Below, piece by piece: positions 16,927 through 25,631 of a DNA stretch of 47,501 nucleotides; the stretch's first letter is position 1, and the number at the start of each line of letters is the position of its first letter. Under the pieces are notes generated by a model that made no database searches, had not been told where the DNA came from, and saw nothing but the letters and a program-made list of their open reading frames with translations. The position numbers and the translations under genes are program-made. Location: NCBI GenBank assembly GCA_937880095.1, contig CALFLK010000019.1, forward strand, positions 1 through 47,501, given 5' to 3'. Source of the stretch: an uncultured Faecalibacterium sp. (lineage in GTDB: Bacteria; Bacillota; Clostridia; Oscillospirales; Ruminococcaceae).

Positions 16927-17772
16927 ATGATGAATCTGCCCTTGAACATTGATTTTTCCGGCAAGGTTGTTGTTGTTACCGGTGCAGGCGGTCTGATCTG
17001 CGGCGCTATGGCTCGTGCTTTCGCACAGTCCGGCGCTAAGGTTGCTGCTCTGGACCTGAACGAAGAAGCTGTTAAGCAGCTGGCTGACGAGCTGAAGGCA
17101 GAAGGCTTCATCTGCGAAGGCTACAAGGCAAACGTTCTGGACAAGGACGCTCTGACCGCTGTTCACGATCAGGTCGTTGCTGACCTGGGCACCTGCGACA
17201 TTCTGATCAACGGCGCTGGCGGCAACAACCCCCGTGCTACCACCGACAACGAGTACCAGCACGAAGCATGGGAAGGCTGCAAGACCTTCTTTGATCTGGA
17301 CCAGAACGGCGTTGACTTCCTGTTCAAGCTGAACTTCCAGGGCACCCTGCTGCCCACTCAGGCTTTCGCAATGGACATGGTCAACAAGAAGTCCGGCTGC
17401 ATCCTGAACATTTCTTCCATGAACGCATATATCCCTCTGACCAAGATCCCCGCATACTCCGGCGCAAAGGCAGCTATCTCTAACTTCACCCAGTGGCTGG
17501 CTACTCACTTTGCAGGTTCCGGCATTCGCTGCAACGCAATCGCTCCGGGCTTCCTGGTTTCTGCACAGAACAAGGCTCTGCTGTACAACGAGGATGGCAC
17601 CCCCACCGCTCGTTCCGAGAAGATCCTGAACGGCACCCCCACCCATCGTTTTGTTGACGCTGACGAGCTGCTGGGCGCTACCATGTTCCTGTGCGACGAC
17701 AAGGCTGCTTCCGCTATCACCGGCGTGATCCTGCCTGTTGACGCTGGCTTCTCTGCATACTCCGGTGTCTAA
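16927..17772 (+). CDS. SDR family oxidoreductase, probable D-mannonate/fructuronate oxidoreductase
   Basis: The 281-aa short-chain dehydrogenase has the Rossmann motif TGAGGLICG near residue 21, DLN after strand 2 (suggesting NAD-type binding), NGAGGNNP as the NAG-like motif, and the catalytic Ser-Tyr-Lys set in ISSMNAY...AYSGAKAA. Its position just after uxuA points to reduction of fructuronate to mannonate, a role that SDR enzymes take in many Firmicutes in place of the long-chain UxuB; this is inferred from context. I chose the ATG at 16927 because GGAGG lies 9 bases upstream; the ATG at 16921 is only 3 bases from it. Codons are highly biased like uxuA. Confidence 0.85.
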   Translation: MMNLPLNIDFSGKVVVVTGAGGLICGAMARAFAQSGAKVAALDLNEEAVKQLADELKAEGFICEGYKANVLDKDALTAVHDQVVADLGTCDILINGAGGNNPRATTDNEYQHEAWEGCKTFFDLDQNGVDFLFKLNFQGTLLPTQAFAMDMVNKKSGCILNISSMNAYIPLTKIPAYSGAKAAISNFTQWLATHFAGSGIRCNAIAPGFLVSAQNKALLYNEDGTPTARSEKILNGTPTHRFVDADELLGATMFLCDDKAASAITGVILPVDAGFSAYSGV

Positions 17773-17846
17773 TTTCTAATCTCTGATTTCTCATTTTTCT
17801 TTTCTTTTTTGTTTCCTTCAGCAGTTTTTATACTTTCCCCTAAAAT

Positions 17847-17882
17847 AAAAGCCGCCGCTTCATACGAAGCGGCGGCTTTTTC
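17847..17882. terminator. Bidirectional terminator
   Basis: AAAAGCCGCCGCTTC and GAAGCGGCGGCTTTT pair with a short loop and have flanking A/T runs. It lies between the convergent SDR and RgpF-like genes. Confidence 0.9.
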
Positions 17883-17885
17883 TTG

Positions 17886-19727
17886 TTATGAATGCGAAAT
17901 GTGCTTATGCAGCTTCGCAAAGGTTTCGGGTTTCAAAACGATCTGCAAACAAATCCAAAGTTTCTGCCGCAGCGTCAGTTTTGCATGGAACGCCTGTTCC
18001 AGCGTCATCTGATCGTGACGTTCCTCGTAGAAATCCAGAACGCCCTGCATCCGGAACCGAATCTGATCGTATCGGGTCATACCGGGCTCTTTCCACAAAT
18101 CCAGAATACTGTTCAGCGCTGCGCCCCGATTGGAAAGCTCCGTGATTACACCTTGATGCGTGTACAGGAATCCTGTCATATATCCTGCATCCTGCGCAGC
18201 CAGCATCGACATAAACTCCCACAGCGGATACATTCCGTCAAATACATCAGCTTCACCAGCAAACGGCATATTGGTCAGCTTTGCCAGCGCATCCGTGCGT
18301 GCAAAGAACATTCCGCCACGGCTTGCGACACCGCCCCTGTCCCGACGAATCTTTACATGGATATCTGCCTGCTCCAAAAGTGCCTGCATCGTATCTGCTT
18401 GTTCCGGCAAATTGACCCCCAGCGAAAGGGTTTCCTGATGGCTGGGCATGGGCGGGCAAAGTACACCAATTTCCGGGTGCTGCTGTAAAACTGCTGTTGC
18501 GCGGGCAGGGCGCAGCGTATCAATCGCCGTCTGCAAACTGGTTGCGTCTGCAAATTCCTCCAGCAGCTGGGGCAAATCACCGGACAAATACAACAGGTAG
18601 GTAAACTGTTTCAGCTCCTGCCACAATGCGCCAAATATCACCGCCGGGGCAGGCTGGGAAATCACCTGACAAACGGTTCCGCTGGGCAAAGCAACTTTCC
18701 ATTTTGCTTCCAGCGCTGCGGATGCAAACAACGCATAGCAGACGGTACCATCGGGCAAATCCATCGCTGCACGCGCCAGCATGGGGGACAAATTCTCCTC
18801 CGCAAAATACAGCACTGCTGCTGTGCTGTCCTGCGCCGTATCACCATTTTCTGCATCAAAGTACAGGTTCAGTGCATCCACAACCGAAACCAAATCCTCG
18901 GTGCGCAGCAGATTCTGGAAAACCAGCTGCACCGGGTAATCGGTTTTGTCCCGCAGATATTCATATAACTCCTGTGTTGCACGCCCCTGGGGTACGGTGG
19001 TGTATTCAAATCGGGGTACAAGGAAGTTTTTCCGCTTAAAGAACGGGCAGCCGCGCTGCTCCATCAGCGTAACCGGCATCCCCATCAGCGGGTAATCATT
19101 GTAACATTCCAAGTCCTGCGTGGAAACATACACATCCCACACAAAACCCATCTGGGCAAAGTGCTGCGTGAACAAAACCTCATGCTTACCCACCGCATCC
19201 CAGTAGGTGCGAATCTCCGGCAGGTCCGTCCAATACGCCAGAAAACGAGGGTCGGTAAACATGGATTTTCGCACTGCAAAAAAGAAGCTCTGCACATGGG
19301 GTGGGATGGGCTGGGTATCGTCCCAGCTGGCAGCGTGCGCGCCTTTATGCCGGGTCAAGCCCCAGAAATCCACATCACGGGATGCCATTTCGTCAAACAT
19401 GGGCTGCAGCGAACAAACCGGTCCGAAGATGGTCTGGTTATACAGCAGGATCTCATCATACTGCGCCCAGCTGTCCTGCAAGCGCAGCAGCGTTTCCTTG
19501 TATGCTGTAATATCAAAGCCACTGTTTTCCCGGCAAATCACCTCGTCACAAAAGGGTTCCAGTTTCTTTCGCCCTGCATCGTTCAAAGCACCATTTACCA
19601 CAACGATTTGTCGTTTGCAAAAGTGCCCCACCTGCTCCAGCAAGTACGGGATATAATCATCCACTACGCCATCTTTATCATAATAAGCAAAAATCGCCAA
19701 TCGGCTGGCATTTTGTTCCAAGCGCAT
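17886..19727 (-). CDS. Rhamnan synthesis protein F (RgpF)-like
   Basis: The 613-aa protein begins with the RgpF family pattern LAIFAYYDKDGVVDDYI, IVVVNGALND and the central CRENSGFDITAYKE, then EILLYNQTIFGPV and MFDEM...DVDFWGLTRHKG. These match the polysaccharide-synthesis family PF05045, known from rhamnose-glucose polysaccharide loci. The last 300 residues are less conserved and may hold a second glycosyltransferase-like unit. No other polysaccharide genes are next to it, so it is isolated here. The start has GAGG 7 bases upstream. There are no membrane segments. Confidence 0.8.
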   Translation of the reverse strand: MRLEQNASRLAIFAYYDKDGVVDDYIPYLLEQVGHFCKRQIVVVNGALNDAGRKKLEPFCDEVICRENSGFDITAYKETLLRLQDSWAQYDEILLYNQTIFGPVCSLQPMFDEMASRDVDFWGLTRHKGAHAASWDDTQPIPPHVQSFFFAVRKSMFTDPRFLAYWTDLPEIRTYWDAVGKHEVLFTQHFAQMGFVWDVYVSTQDLECYNDYPLMGMPVTLMEQRGCPFFKRKNFLVPRFEYTTVPQGRATQELYEYLRDKTDYPVQLVFQNLLRTEDLVSVVDALNLYFDAENGDTAQDSTAAVLYFAEENLSPMLARAAMDLPDGTVCYALFASAALEAKWKVALPSGTVCQVISQPAPAVIFGALWQELKQFTYLLYLSGDLPQLLEEFADATSLQTAIDTLRPARATAVLQQHPEIGVLCPPMPSHQETLSLGVNLPEQADTMQALLEQADIHVKIRRDRGGVASRGGMFFARTDALAKLTNMPFAGEADVFDGMYPLWEFMSMLAAQDAGYMTGFLYTHQGVITELSNRGAALNSILDLWKEPGMTRYDQIRFRMQGVLDFYEERHDQMTLEQAFHAKLTLRQKLWICLQIVLKPETFAKLHKHISHS

Positions 19728-19920
19728 CCGCGTTCCTCTTTTCTCTTGCTCCGATTCCTATATCAAACGGCTTTTTGCCGCGCTGAAATCTGTTTTTTCG
19801 ATTTTGCTCAGTATATCATTCCGGGTCGGAAAATTCAATTTGACCGCCCACCGCATACCCCCGAAATACAGCGCATACACTGTGCTGTCCCCGTTTTGCT
19901 TTTCTGTTCCGGGAGGTACC

Positions 19921-20868
19921 ATGAAACACTTTTCTTTTCCTGCGGCGTCCGCCGCGCTTTTGTTGATTCTGGTCTGTCTGCTGGCTGGGTGCCATCCACC
20001 GTTTGCGCATACCCCCGGATGGTCCCAAGAGCCGGCAGGGCTGATTTACTATTTACCAAACGGAAAACCCGCCACTGGCTGGCAGACCATTGACGGTCAG
20101 CGATACTGCTTTACGGAAAGCGGCACGCCCATGACCGGTTGGCAAACAATTGACGGCAAAACCTACTCCTTTCGCACAGACGGCACGCCTATGACCGGCT
20201 GGGTACCTGCCGAACAGAGCAGCCGCTATTTCGACGAAACCGGTGCCATGCTGACCGGACGGCAGGAAATTCAGGGCGAAGTACATTATTTTACCCCCAA
20301 CGGGTTAGAGGTTCCCCTTGCCAATGCACAAAACCCACTGCCGGAAAACTATACCGTCGAATTGCGGGAAATCGGCGGAGGGCGGCAAATCGCTGCTGTC
20401 TGTTATGATGACTTGCGGCAAATGTTTGCAGACTGCAAAGCCGCCGGGTGTTCCCCGGCTGTATGCTCAGCATACCGCAGCTGGGAAAAACAAAAAAAGC
20501 TCTTTCGCCGCAAGGTGAATTTTTACCGCCGTCAGGGACATTCCGACGCAGACGCGATTCAACTGGCGGGTACTGTTGTCGCACCACCCGGCACCAGCGA
20601 GCATCAGTTAGGGCTGGCGCTGGATATTGTGGACACCAACCACTGGGACCTGGATGAAAGTCAGGAATCCACACCAACCCAGCAATGGCTGATGCAGAAC
20701 AGCTGGCAATATGGCTTTATTTTGCGCTATCCAAACAATAAAAGCCAAATCACCGGCGTGATTTACGAGCCTTGGCATTATCGCTGGGTCGGGCGCGAAA
20801 TTGCCGCAGAGATGCATGAAAGCGGGCTTTGCTTAGAGGAATATCTGGGCGCAGCCATTTTGCGCTGA
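19921..20868 (+). CDS. Choline/cell-wall-binding-repeat lipoprotein with VanY D,D-carboxypeptidase domain
   Basis: The 315-aa protein has a lipoprotein signal (lipobox LAGC, Cys24), then four repeats of about 20 residues with the pattern TGWQTIDGxxYxF...GTPM (choline/glucan-binding type, residues 40-125), then an M15B (VanY) peptidase domain. Zinc and catalytic residues are visible in SAYRSWEKQ, SEHQLGLALDIVD and EPWHYRWVG. It probably trims the terminal D-Ala of peptidoglycan stems at the cell surface. The ATG at 19921 is preceded by GGGAGG; a longer frame upstream has no ribosome site. Confidence 0.9.
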   Translation: MKHFSFPAASAALLLILVCLLAGCHPPFAHTPGWSQEPAGLIYYLPNGKPATGWQTIDGQRYCFTESGTPMTGWQTIDGKTYSFRTDGTPMTGWVPAEQSSRYFDETGAMLTGRQEIQGEVHYFTPNGLEVPLANAQNPLPENYTVELREIGGGRQIAAVCYDDLRQMFADCKAAGCSPAVCSAYRSWEKQKKLFRRKVNFYRRQGHSDADAIQLAGTVVAPPGTSEHQLGLALDIVDTNHWDLDESQESTPTQQWLMQNSWQYGFILRYPNNKSQITGVIYEPWHYRWVGREIAAEMHESGLCLEEYLGAAILR

Positions 20869-20877
20869 ATCCCTTTC

Positions 20878-20906
20878 TTGTACTTTGTGCCACCGGATGA
20901 TATAGT
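20878..20906 (+). promoter_or_regulatory. folC promoter
   Basis: TTGTAC (20878-20883), a 17-base spacer and TATAGT (20901-20906), 34 bases before the folC ATG. Confidence 0.7.
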
Positions 20907-20939
20907 AAACAGGAAACCAAAAAAGAAGGGATTGTCACC

Positions 20940-22208
20940 ATGACTGCCAACGAAGCGATTGCTTATATTCATTCCGTCTGCTGGAAAAACAGCACCCCGG
21001 GTCTTGCCCGCACGCAGGAGCTTCTGCGCCGCATGGGCAATCCGGAAAAGAAGCTGAAATTCGTTCATATTGCCGGAACCAACGGCAAGGGCAGCACTGC
21101 TGCCATGACGGCCTCCATTTTGCAGAAAGCCGGCTACCGAACGGGCTTGTTTACTTCTCCGTTCATTTATCGCTTTCAGGAGCGGATGCAGGTCAACGGC
21201 GAACAGATTTCCGACACTGACCTGATTTCTGCCACGGAATTTGTAAAGCCGTTTGCGGAATCCATGCCCGAGCGCCCTACTGAGTTTGAACTGCTCACCT
21301 GTATTGCCTTTGTTTACTTTGCAAGCCAGCACTGTGACCTTGTTGTGCTGGAAGTGGGCATGGGTGGTGCGCTGGACGCAACCAACGTGATCGACACTCC
21401 GGAGGTTGCGGTCATCACCAACATCGGTCTGGACCACACCGAGTATCTGGGCGATACACTGGAAGCCATTGCCGAAACCAAGGCGGGTATTTTTAAGCCC
21501 AACGGCAGCGCTGTGGTTTACCGGGGAACGCCGGGCGTAGAAGCGGTGTTTGAGCGCATCTGTAATCAGCGTCACATCAGCCTGAAAAAGGCAGATTTCG
21601 AGGGTCTTTGCCTGGTTCAGCACTCTTTGGAGGGACAAACCTTCCACTGCGGCGTAAGAAAAGAACTTTTCCTGCCGCTGCTGGGCGTACATCAGCTCCA
21701 TAACGCAGCCGTTGTTCTGTCTGTGATGGACACCTTAATCGAAAAGGGCTGGCAGATTTCGGAACAAAATATTCGGGACGGCTTGCGGGATGCACGCTGG
21801 CCCGGTCGATTTGATATTCTGCACCACGACCCCTTGTGCATCATTGACGGCGGTCATAATCCCCAGTGTATCGAAGCACTTGTGCAAAACATCCGGGATT
21901 ACCTGCCCGGTCAGAAACTGGTGGTCCTCACCGGTGTTTTGGCAGACAAAGACTATGTGGATATGTACCGCCCTGTCCTGCCCTATGTACAGCAGTTTAT
22001 CTGTGTCACACCGCCCAGCCCCCGCAAGCTGGAGGCGGACAAGCTGGCAGCTTACCTTGCGGAAACCGGTATCCCTGCTACGCCTTATACCACCATCGCC
22101 GATGGTGTGCGCGCCGCAGTAGAAGCCGCCGGGGCGGATGGTGTTGTGCTGTGCTTTGGTTCGCTGTATTTAATCGGAGATGTGAAAGCGGCACTGGATA
22201 CTTTATAA
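20940..22208 (+). CDS. folC: Folylpolyglutamate synthase / dihydrofolate synthase
   Basis: The 422-aa ATP-dependent ligase adds glutamate to folates (and often to dihydropteroate). It has the P-loop AGTNGKGSTAAM near residue 45, the omega-loop region LFTSPFIYRFQERM, EVGMGGALDATN, ITNIGLDHTEYLG with AETKAGIFKP, and the C-terminal-domain motif GRFDILHHDP...IDGGHNP. Its length is normal for the family. It is transcribed alone from its own promoter; no other folate genes are adjacent. The end is convergent with the NERD gene only 19 bases away, with no terminator seen between. Confidence 0.95.
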   Translation: MTANEAIAYIHSVCWKNSTPGLARTQELLRRMGNPEKKLKFVHIAGTNGKGSTAAMTASILQKAGYRTGLFTSPFIYRFQERMQVNGEQISDTDLISATEFVKPFAESMPERPTEFELLTCIAFVYFASQHCDLVVLEVGMGGALDATNVIDTPEVAVITNIGLDHTEYLGDTLEAIAETKAGIFKPNGSAVVYRGTPGVEAVFERICNQRHISLKKADFEGLCLVQHSLEGQTFHCGVRKELFLPLLGVHQLHNAAVVLSVMDTLIEKGWQISEQNIRDGLRDARWPGRFDILHHDPLCIIDGGHNPQCIEALVQNIRDYLPGQKLVVLTGVLADKDYVDMYRPVLPYVQQFICVTPPSPRKLEADKLAAYLAETGIPATPYTTIADGVRAAVEAAGADGVVLCFGSLYLIGDVKAALDTL

Positions 22209-22227
22209 GCGATCCAGCGTACTCTGC

Positions 22228-22998
22228 TTATAAATTTCTGATATAACGACAGCGCGGGTAATTGGAACAGCCGTAAAACTGCTTGCCTGCATATGCGCCG
22301 TTTTTCGCGGTACGCAAAATCAATTTACCGCCGCATCTGGGGCATACAGTCGGATCATTGAGCTTGTCTTTAATGTCCTGAACGTGCTGCTTTTTCACTT
22401 CTGCGCCCGGATGGGTCAGCGGGAGCAATGACTTGTAAATCACTTCGATTTGCGCCTCTGAAAAAATGTCCGGATACATGCTCCACATTTTTCGAATGCA
22501 TCGCGGTAAATCATTCACCTGACACACGACCACGTCCGGCGACTGATAGTTGATCTGTTTGAGCTGACAGCGCTCGGAAAAAACAATCAGCGACATCATC
22601 TGCACGTCCCGATTCAGATATCGCTTCAAAAATTTGATATGGGTCTGGTTCTGCCAAATGGGATTGTACAGGTGATGTTTTTCTACCTTGCTTTTTCCCG
22701 TCCAATCTCTGCCAGCATACAGCGTTGTGGTCCACTGAGCGTTTTGCTCATCCCCGAAAATGTACCCGGAATAGTTTTTGCTTTCGAGCACGAAAATACC
22801 TTTTTGTGTAATATATAAAAGGTCAATTTCTGTGGTTTTACCGTTTTTACTGGGTACATACACATTGCGCAGGATTTTCCCGTCATACCCCAAAAAATTG
22901 ACCCAGCCCAGCCGCACTGCGCTGGAAAACTCCCCTTGCATTCCCAGCATTTCTTCTCTGCTGGGCAAATCCGGGAACAAAAATGAAAGAATCCCCAT
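22228..22998 (-). CDS. NERD domain protein with topoisomerase-type zinc finger
   Basis: The 256-aa protein has a NERD (nuclease-related) domain at about residues 20-135: GEFSSAVRLGWVNFL, NVYVPSKNGKTTEIDLLYITQKGIFVLESKNYSGYI, with acidic Asp and Glu-Ser-Lys in the restriction-endonuclease-like positions. The C-terminus is a four-Cys zinc ribbon of the topoisomerase I type (CPRCGGKL...FYGCSNYPRCRY). This combination suggests DNA binding or processing; the exact role is not known. The start at 22998 has AGGAAG upstream; a longer frame lacks a ribosome site. Confidence 0.88.
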   Translation of the reverse strand: MGILSFLFPDLPSREEMLGMQGEFSSAVRLGWVNFLGYDGKILRNVYVPSKNGKTTEIDLLYITQKGIFVLESKNYSGYIFGDEQNAQWTTTLYAGRDWTGKSKVEKHHLYNPIWQNQTHIKFLKRYLNRDVQMMSLIVFSERCQLKQINYQSPDVVVCQVNDLPRCIRKMWSMYPDIFSEAQIEVIYKSLLPLTHPGAEVKKQHVQDIKDKLNDPTVCPRCGGKLILRTAKNGAYAGKQFYGCSNYPRCRYIRNL

Positions 22999-23040
22999 TA
23001 TAACTTCCTGTTCTTTTTCTTTCTTTTTTACATTGTAGAA

Positions 23041-23075
23041 AAAAGCCGATGTGCCACAATGCACATCGGCTTTTT
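23041..23075. terminator. Bidirectional terminator between degV and the NERD gene
   Basis: AAAAGCCGATGTG and CACATCGGCTTTT form a 13-bp stem with a T-run on either strand. On the minus strand it closes the DegV transcript. Confidence 0.88.
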
Positions 23076-23079
23076 AGAT

Positions 23080-23958
23080 TTACTTCTTGCGGACATCCTC
23101 TGCGCCGACAAAGTAAATTGCCAAAGCGCCGGGTCCCAGATAAGAGCCGGTAACCGGCTCATGGTCCACAATCATAATTTCCTTGGGCTGGTGCTTCTGC
23201 TTCAGGCTTTCTGCCATCGCAGCAGCGTCCTCCGGGCAGCCACAGTGAGAAATACCCACAATCTGCTGGTCTGCATTGACGACCATCTCGTCGTATTTTT
23301 CTACCATGCGGTTCAGCACTGCCTTACGGCCACGCACCTTTTCAAACGCAACGATTTCGCCCTCTGCGGTACCTTTCAGCAGGGGTTTGACCTGCAGCAG
23401 CGTACCCACAGCCGCAGCCGTGTTGGACAAACGACCGCCCTTGCGCAGATGCATCAAATCATCTACGGTGAACAGCTGATACATCCGCAGCTTTTCTGCT
23501 TCCAGCTTTTCCGCAACTTCATTTACGGTCAAGCCGTCCTGCTGCCACTGACAGGCGTACAGCACCCAAATGCCCTCGCCCAGAGATGCGCCCAAACTGT
23601 CCACGATCACGATTTTCCGCTCCGGGTAGCTGTCCAGCAGCTGCTCCCGTGCGATGCGTGCAGAGTTCAGCGTGCCGCTGATACCGGCAGCCATGCCAAC
23701 AAACAGGATGTCCTTGCCTTCCTTCAAGGTCGGTTCCATGTAATCCACATACTTCTGCGGGTTAATCTGAGAAGTGGTGATCTTAGCACCTTTCTTCATT
23801 CCTGCATAATAGGCTGCGGAATCAAAGGTGCGGGTATCCACACATTCCTGCTGCTCGCCGTCCACGAAATAAGACAGCGGCACTACACCGATATTGTATT
23901 TTTCTGCCAGCTCCGTGGGGATATTGGCCGAGGTATCTGTAAAAATTGCAAAGCTCAT
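23080..23958 (-). CDS. DegV family fatty-acid-binding protein
   Basis: The 292-aa protein matches the DegV/FakB family, which binds fatty acids and, as FakB, presents them to the FakA kinase. It has the start FAIFTDTSANIPTEL, the GAKITTSQINPQKYVDY segment with the TTS phosphate/carboxylate-binding motif, and the LRKGGRLSN motif near residue 190. The ATG at 23958 has GGAGG 5 bases upstream. No fakA-type kinase lies next to it. The leader carries a stable hairpin without a U-run. Confidence 0.9.
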   Translation of the reverse strand: MSFAIFTDTSANIPTELAEKYNIGVVPLSYFVDGEQQECVDTRTFDSAAYYAGMKKGAKITTSQINPQKYVDYMEPTLKEGKDILFVGMAAGISGTLNSARIAREQLLDSYPERKIVIVDSLGASLGEGIWVLYACQWQQDGLTVNEVAEKLEAEKLRMYQLFTVDDLMHLRKGGRLSNTAAAVGTLLQVKPLLKGTAEGEIVAFEKVRGRKAVLNRMVEKYDEMVVNADQQIVGISHCGCPEDAAAMAESLKQKHQPKEIMIVDHEPVTGSYLGPGALAIYFVGAEDVRKK

Positions 23959-23985
23959 AATTTCCTCCGCAAAACAACTCATAAG

Positions 23986-24045
23986 CCCGGCGACCGCAAG
24001 GATAACAAACTTGCGCCGGGATAATTTTTCTTATGGTATATTATA
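23986..24045 (-). promoter_or_regulatory. degV promoter and leader hairpin
   Basis: The minus-strand extended -10 TG-C-TATAAT (24040-24045 plus upstream TG) would start transcription near 24033. The leader then holds a hairpin with CCCGGCG (24020-24014) pairing with CGCCGGG (23992-23986) and an inner CAAG/CTTG stem, with no T-run after it. Confidence 0.5.
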
Positions 24046-24116
24046 GCACAACTCTGTGGATTCTGCACCTTTGCTTTTTTCTGCGGTTCCGCCAGAAGCC
24101 ACCGCACCAAAAGAAA

Positions 24117-24157
24117 AACGCCCCGCACGGTACTGCACCTGTGCGGGGCATTTTTTC
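24117..24157. terminator. Terminator after the MATE gene
   Basis: GCCCCGCAC and GTGCGGGGC form a strong stem with T-runs on both strands, four bases beyond the MATE stop codon. Confidence 0.88.
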
Positions 24158-24160
24158 TGT

Positions 24161-25507
24161 TTACTCGTTTGCCGCGTCAATCAAACCGGTTTTCCAGCAG
24201 CCGCTCTTATAGAACACCACCGAAATCAGCATAGCAGCAACCCAGCCGATGGGCCATGCCAGCCAGATACCAACCGTACCCAGCGATACCGACAATACTT
24301 TTGCCAGCACTACACGCAGTACCAAGTCGGTAAAGGTTGCGATCATGAACTGCTTCATGCACTCTGCACCGCGCAGGATACCGTCTGCAACCAGCTTCAT
24401 GGAAACCACGAAGTAGAACGGTGCCAGAATACGCAGGAACTGAATACCTGTGGTCATGGCCAAGCCGGCAGGCTCGTCCAAGAACAGGCGCAGCAGATAC
24501 TTGCCGCCGAAGAAGTACAGCAGCACCAGCGGCGCACTGAGCAGCCATACGATTTTCAAACCAGCCTTGAAGCCTTCCTTTACACGGTTAGGCTTGTTTG
24601 CACCCAGGTTCTGGGCGGTGTAGTTGGAGATACCGTTGCCCAGCGTGGTAAAGGAGGTAATGACCAGGTTGTTCATCTTTACCGCAGCGGAGTAACCAGC
24701 CATAACGCTGGAACCGAAGGTGTTGATGATACCCTGAATCACGATGTTGCCCACAGAGATAAAGCTCTGCTGCAAAATACTGGGGATGGCAATCATGGAA
24801 ATCTTTTTCAAAAGCTGCCAGGAGAAAATCGGTGCTTTCTCGTCCGTCTTGATCTGAGCGAAGCGCTTGAATACCACGATCACTGCCAGAACGCAGCTGA
24901 CACCCTGGCACAGGAAGGTTGCCCATGCAACACCATCCACGCCCATGTTGAACTTGGTGACGAACAGAATATCCACCGCAATATTGCTGACCGAAGATGC
25001 CGCCAAGAAGTAGAACGGCGTTTTGGAATCGCCCATTGCGGAGAAGATGCCGGTTGCTACATTATAATAGAAGACAAAGGGCAGACCCAGCATATAAATA
25101 TCCAGATACAAGCGGGAATCCGCCATGACGTTTTCCGGCGTATGAATCAGATGCAGCAGTCCCGTACAGCAGGTCATACCCAGCAGCATCAGTACCAGAC
25201 ACAAAACACCGCTGGCAATCAGTGTGGTATACACAGCGGTTTTAATATCGCGGTAGCGCTTTGCACCAAATAGCTGCGATACCACCACCGAGCAGCCAAT
25301 GTTGCAGCCAAAAGCGAAGGCAATAAAAACCAGGGTGACCTCGTAGCTGTTACCCACAGCAGCCAGTGCGGCTTCGCCAACAAATTTACCCGCCACAAAG
25401 CTGTCTGCCAAGTTGTACAGCTGCTGGAAGATAATGCTGCCAAACAGCGGCAGGCAGAACTTCCACAGGACGGTTTCCGGTTTTTCTACGGTTAGATCCT
25501 TATTCAT
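24161..25507 (-). CDS. MATE family efflux transporter
   Basis: The 448-aa, 12-segment membrane protein exports cationic compounds using a Na+ or H+ gradient. Family features include LPLFGSIIFQQLYNLADSF at the start of the first repeat, VGNSYEV, GCNIGCSVVVSQLFGA, and the second repeat IPSILQQSFISVGNIVIQG. It closely follows the DinF/NorM-like Clostridial branch. The start at 25507 has GAGGAG 6 bases upstream. It is divergent from a LysR regulator with overlapping -10 boxes, so it is probably controlled by it. Confidence 0.93.
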   Translation of the reverse strand: MNKDLTVEKPETVLWKFCLPLFGSIIFQQLYNLADSFVAGKFVGEAALAAVGNSYEVTLVFIAFAFGCNIGCSVVVSQLFGAKRYRDIKTAVYTTLIASGVLCLVLMLLGMTCCTGLLHLIHTPENVMADSRLYLDIYMLGLPFVFYYNVATGIFSAMGDSKTPFYFLAASSVSNIAVDILFVTKFNMGVDGVAWATFLCQGVSCVLAVIVVFKRFAQIKTDEKAPIFSWQLLKKISMIAIPSILQQSFISVGNIVIQGIINTFGSSVMAGYSAAVKMNNLVITSFTTLGNGISNYTAQNLGANKPNRVKEGFKAGLKIVWLLSAPLVLLYFFGGKYLLRLFLDEPAGLAMTTGIQFLRILAPFYFVVSMKLVADGILRGAECMKQFMIATFTDLVLRVVLAKVLSVSLGTVGIWLAWPIGWVAAMLISVVFYKSGCWKTGLIDAANE

Positions 25508-25531
25508 GTAAACTCCTCTCTCCCCAGTGTG

Positions 25532-25560
25532 TTGACACAAATCCTACGGAATATTATACT
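25532..25560. promoter_or_regulatory. Overlapping divergent promoters of the LysR and MATE genes
   Basis: On the plus strand TTGACA (25532-25537), 17 bases, TATACT (25555-25560) drives the LysR gene. On the minus strand TATAAT (25553-25558) drives the MATE gene. The two -10 boxes share six bases, so the polymerases should exclude one another. Confidence 0.65.
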
Positions 25561-25631
25561 ATTTCCCACAATATGTAAAATGTATGTTTCATATCTTTAT
25601 CATATCAAAACTATATAGCGGAGTACTAATT

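Noticed and set aside
15702..17111. A 469-residue antisense frame across uxuA and the SDR gene
   Set aside because: It crosses two clear sense genes with highly biased codons; no start signal or family match.
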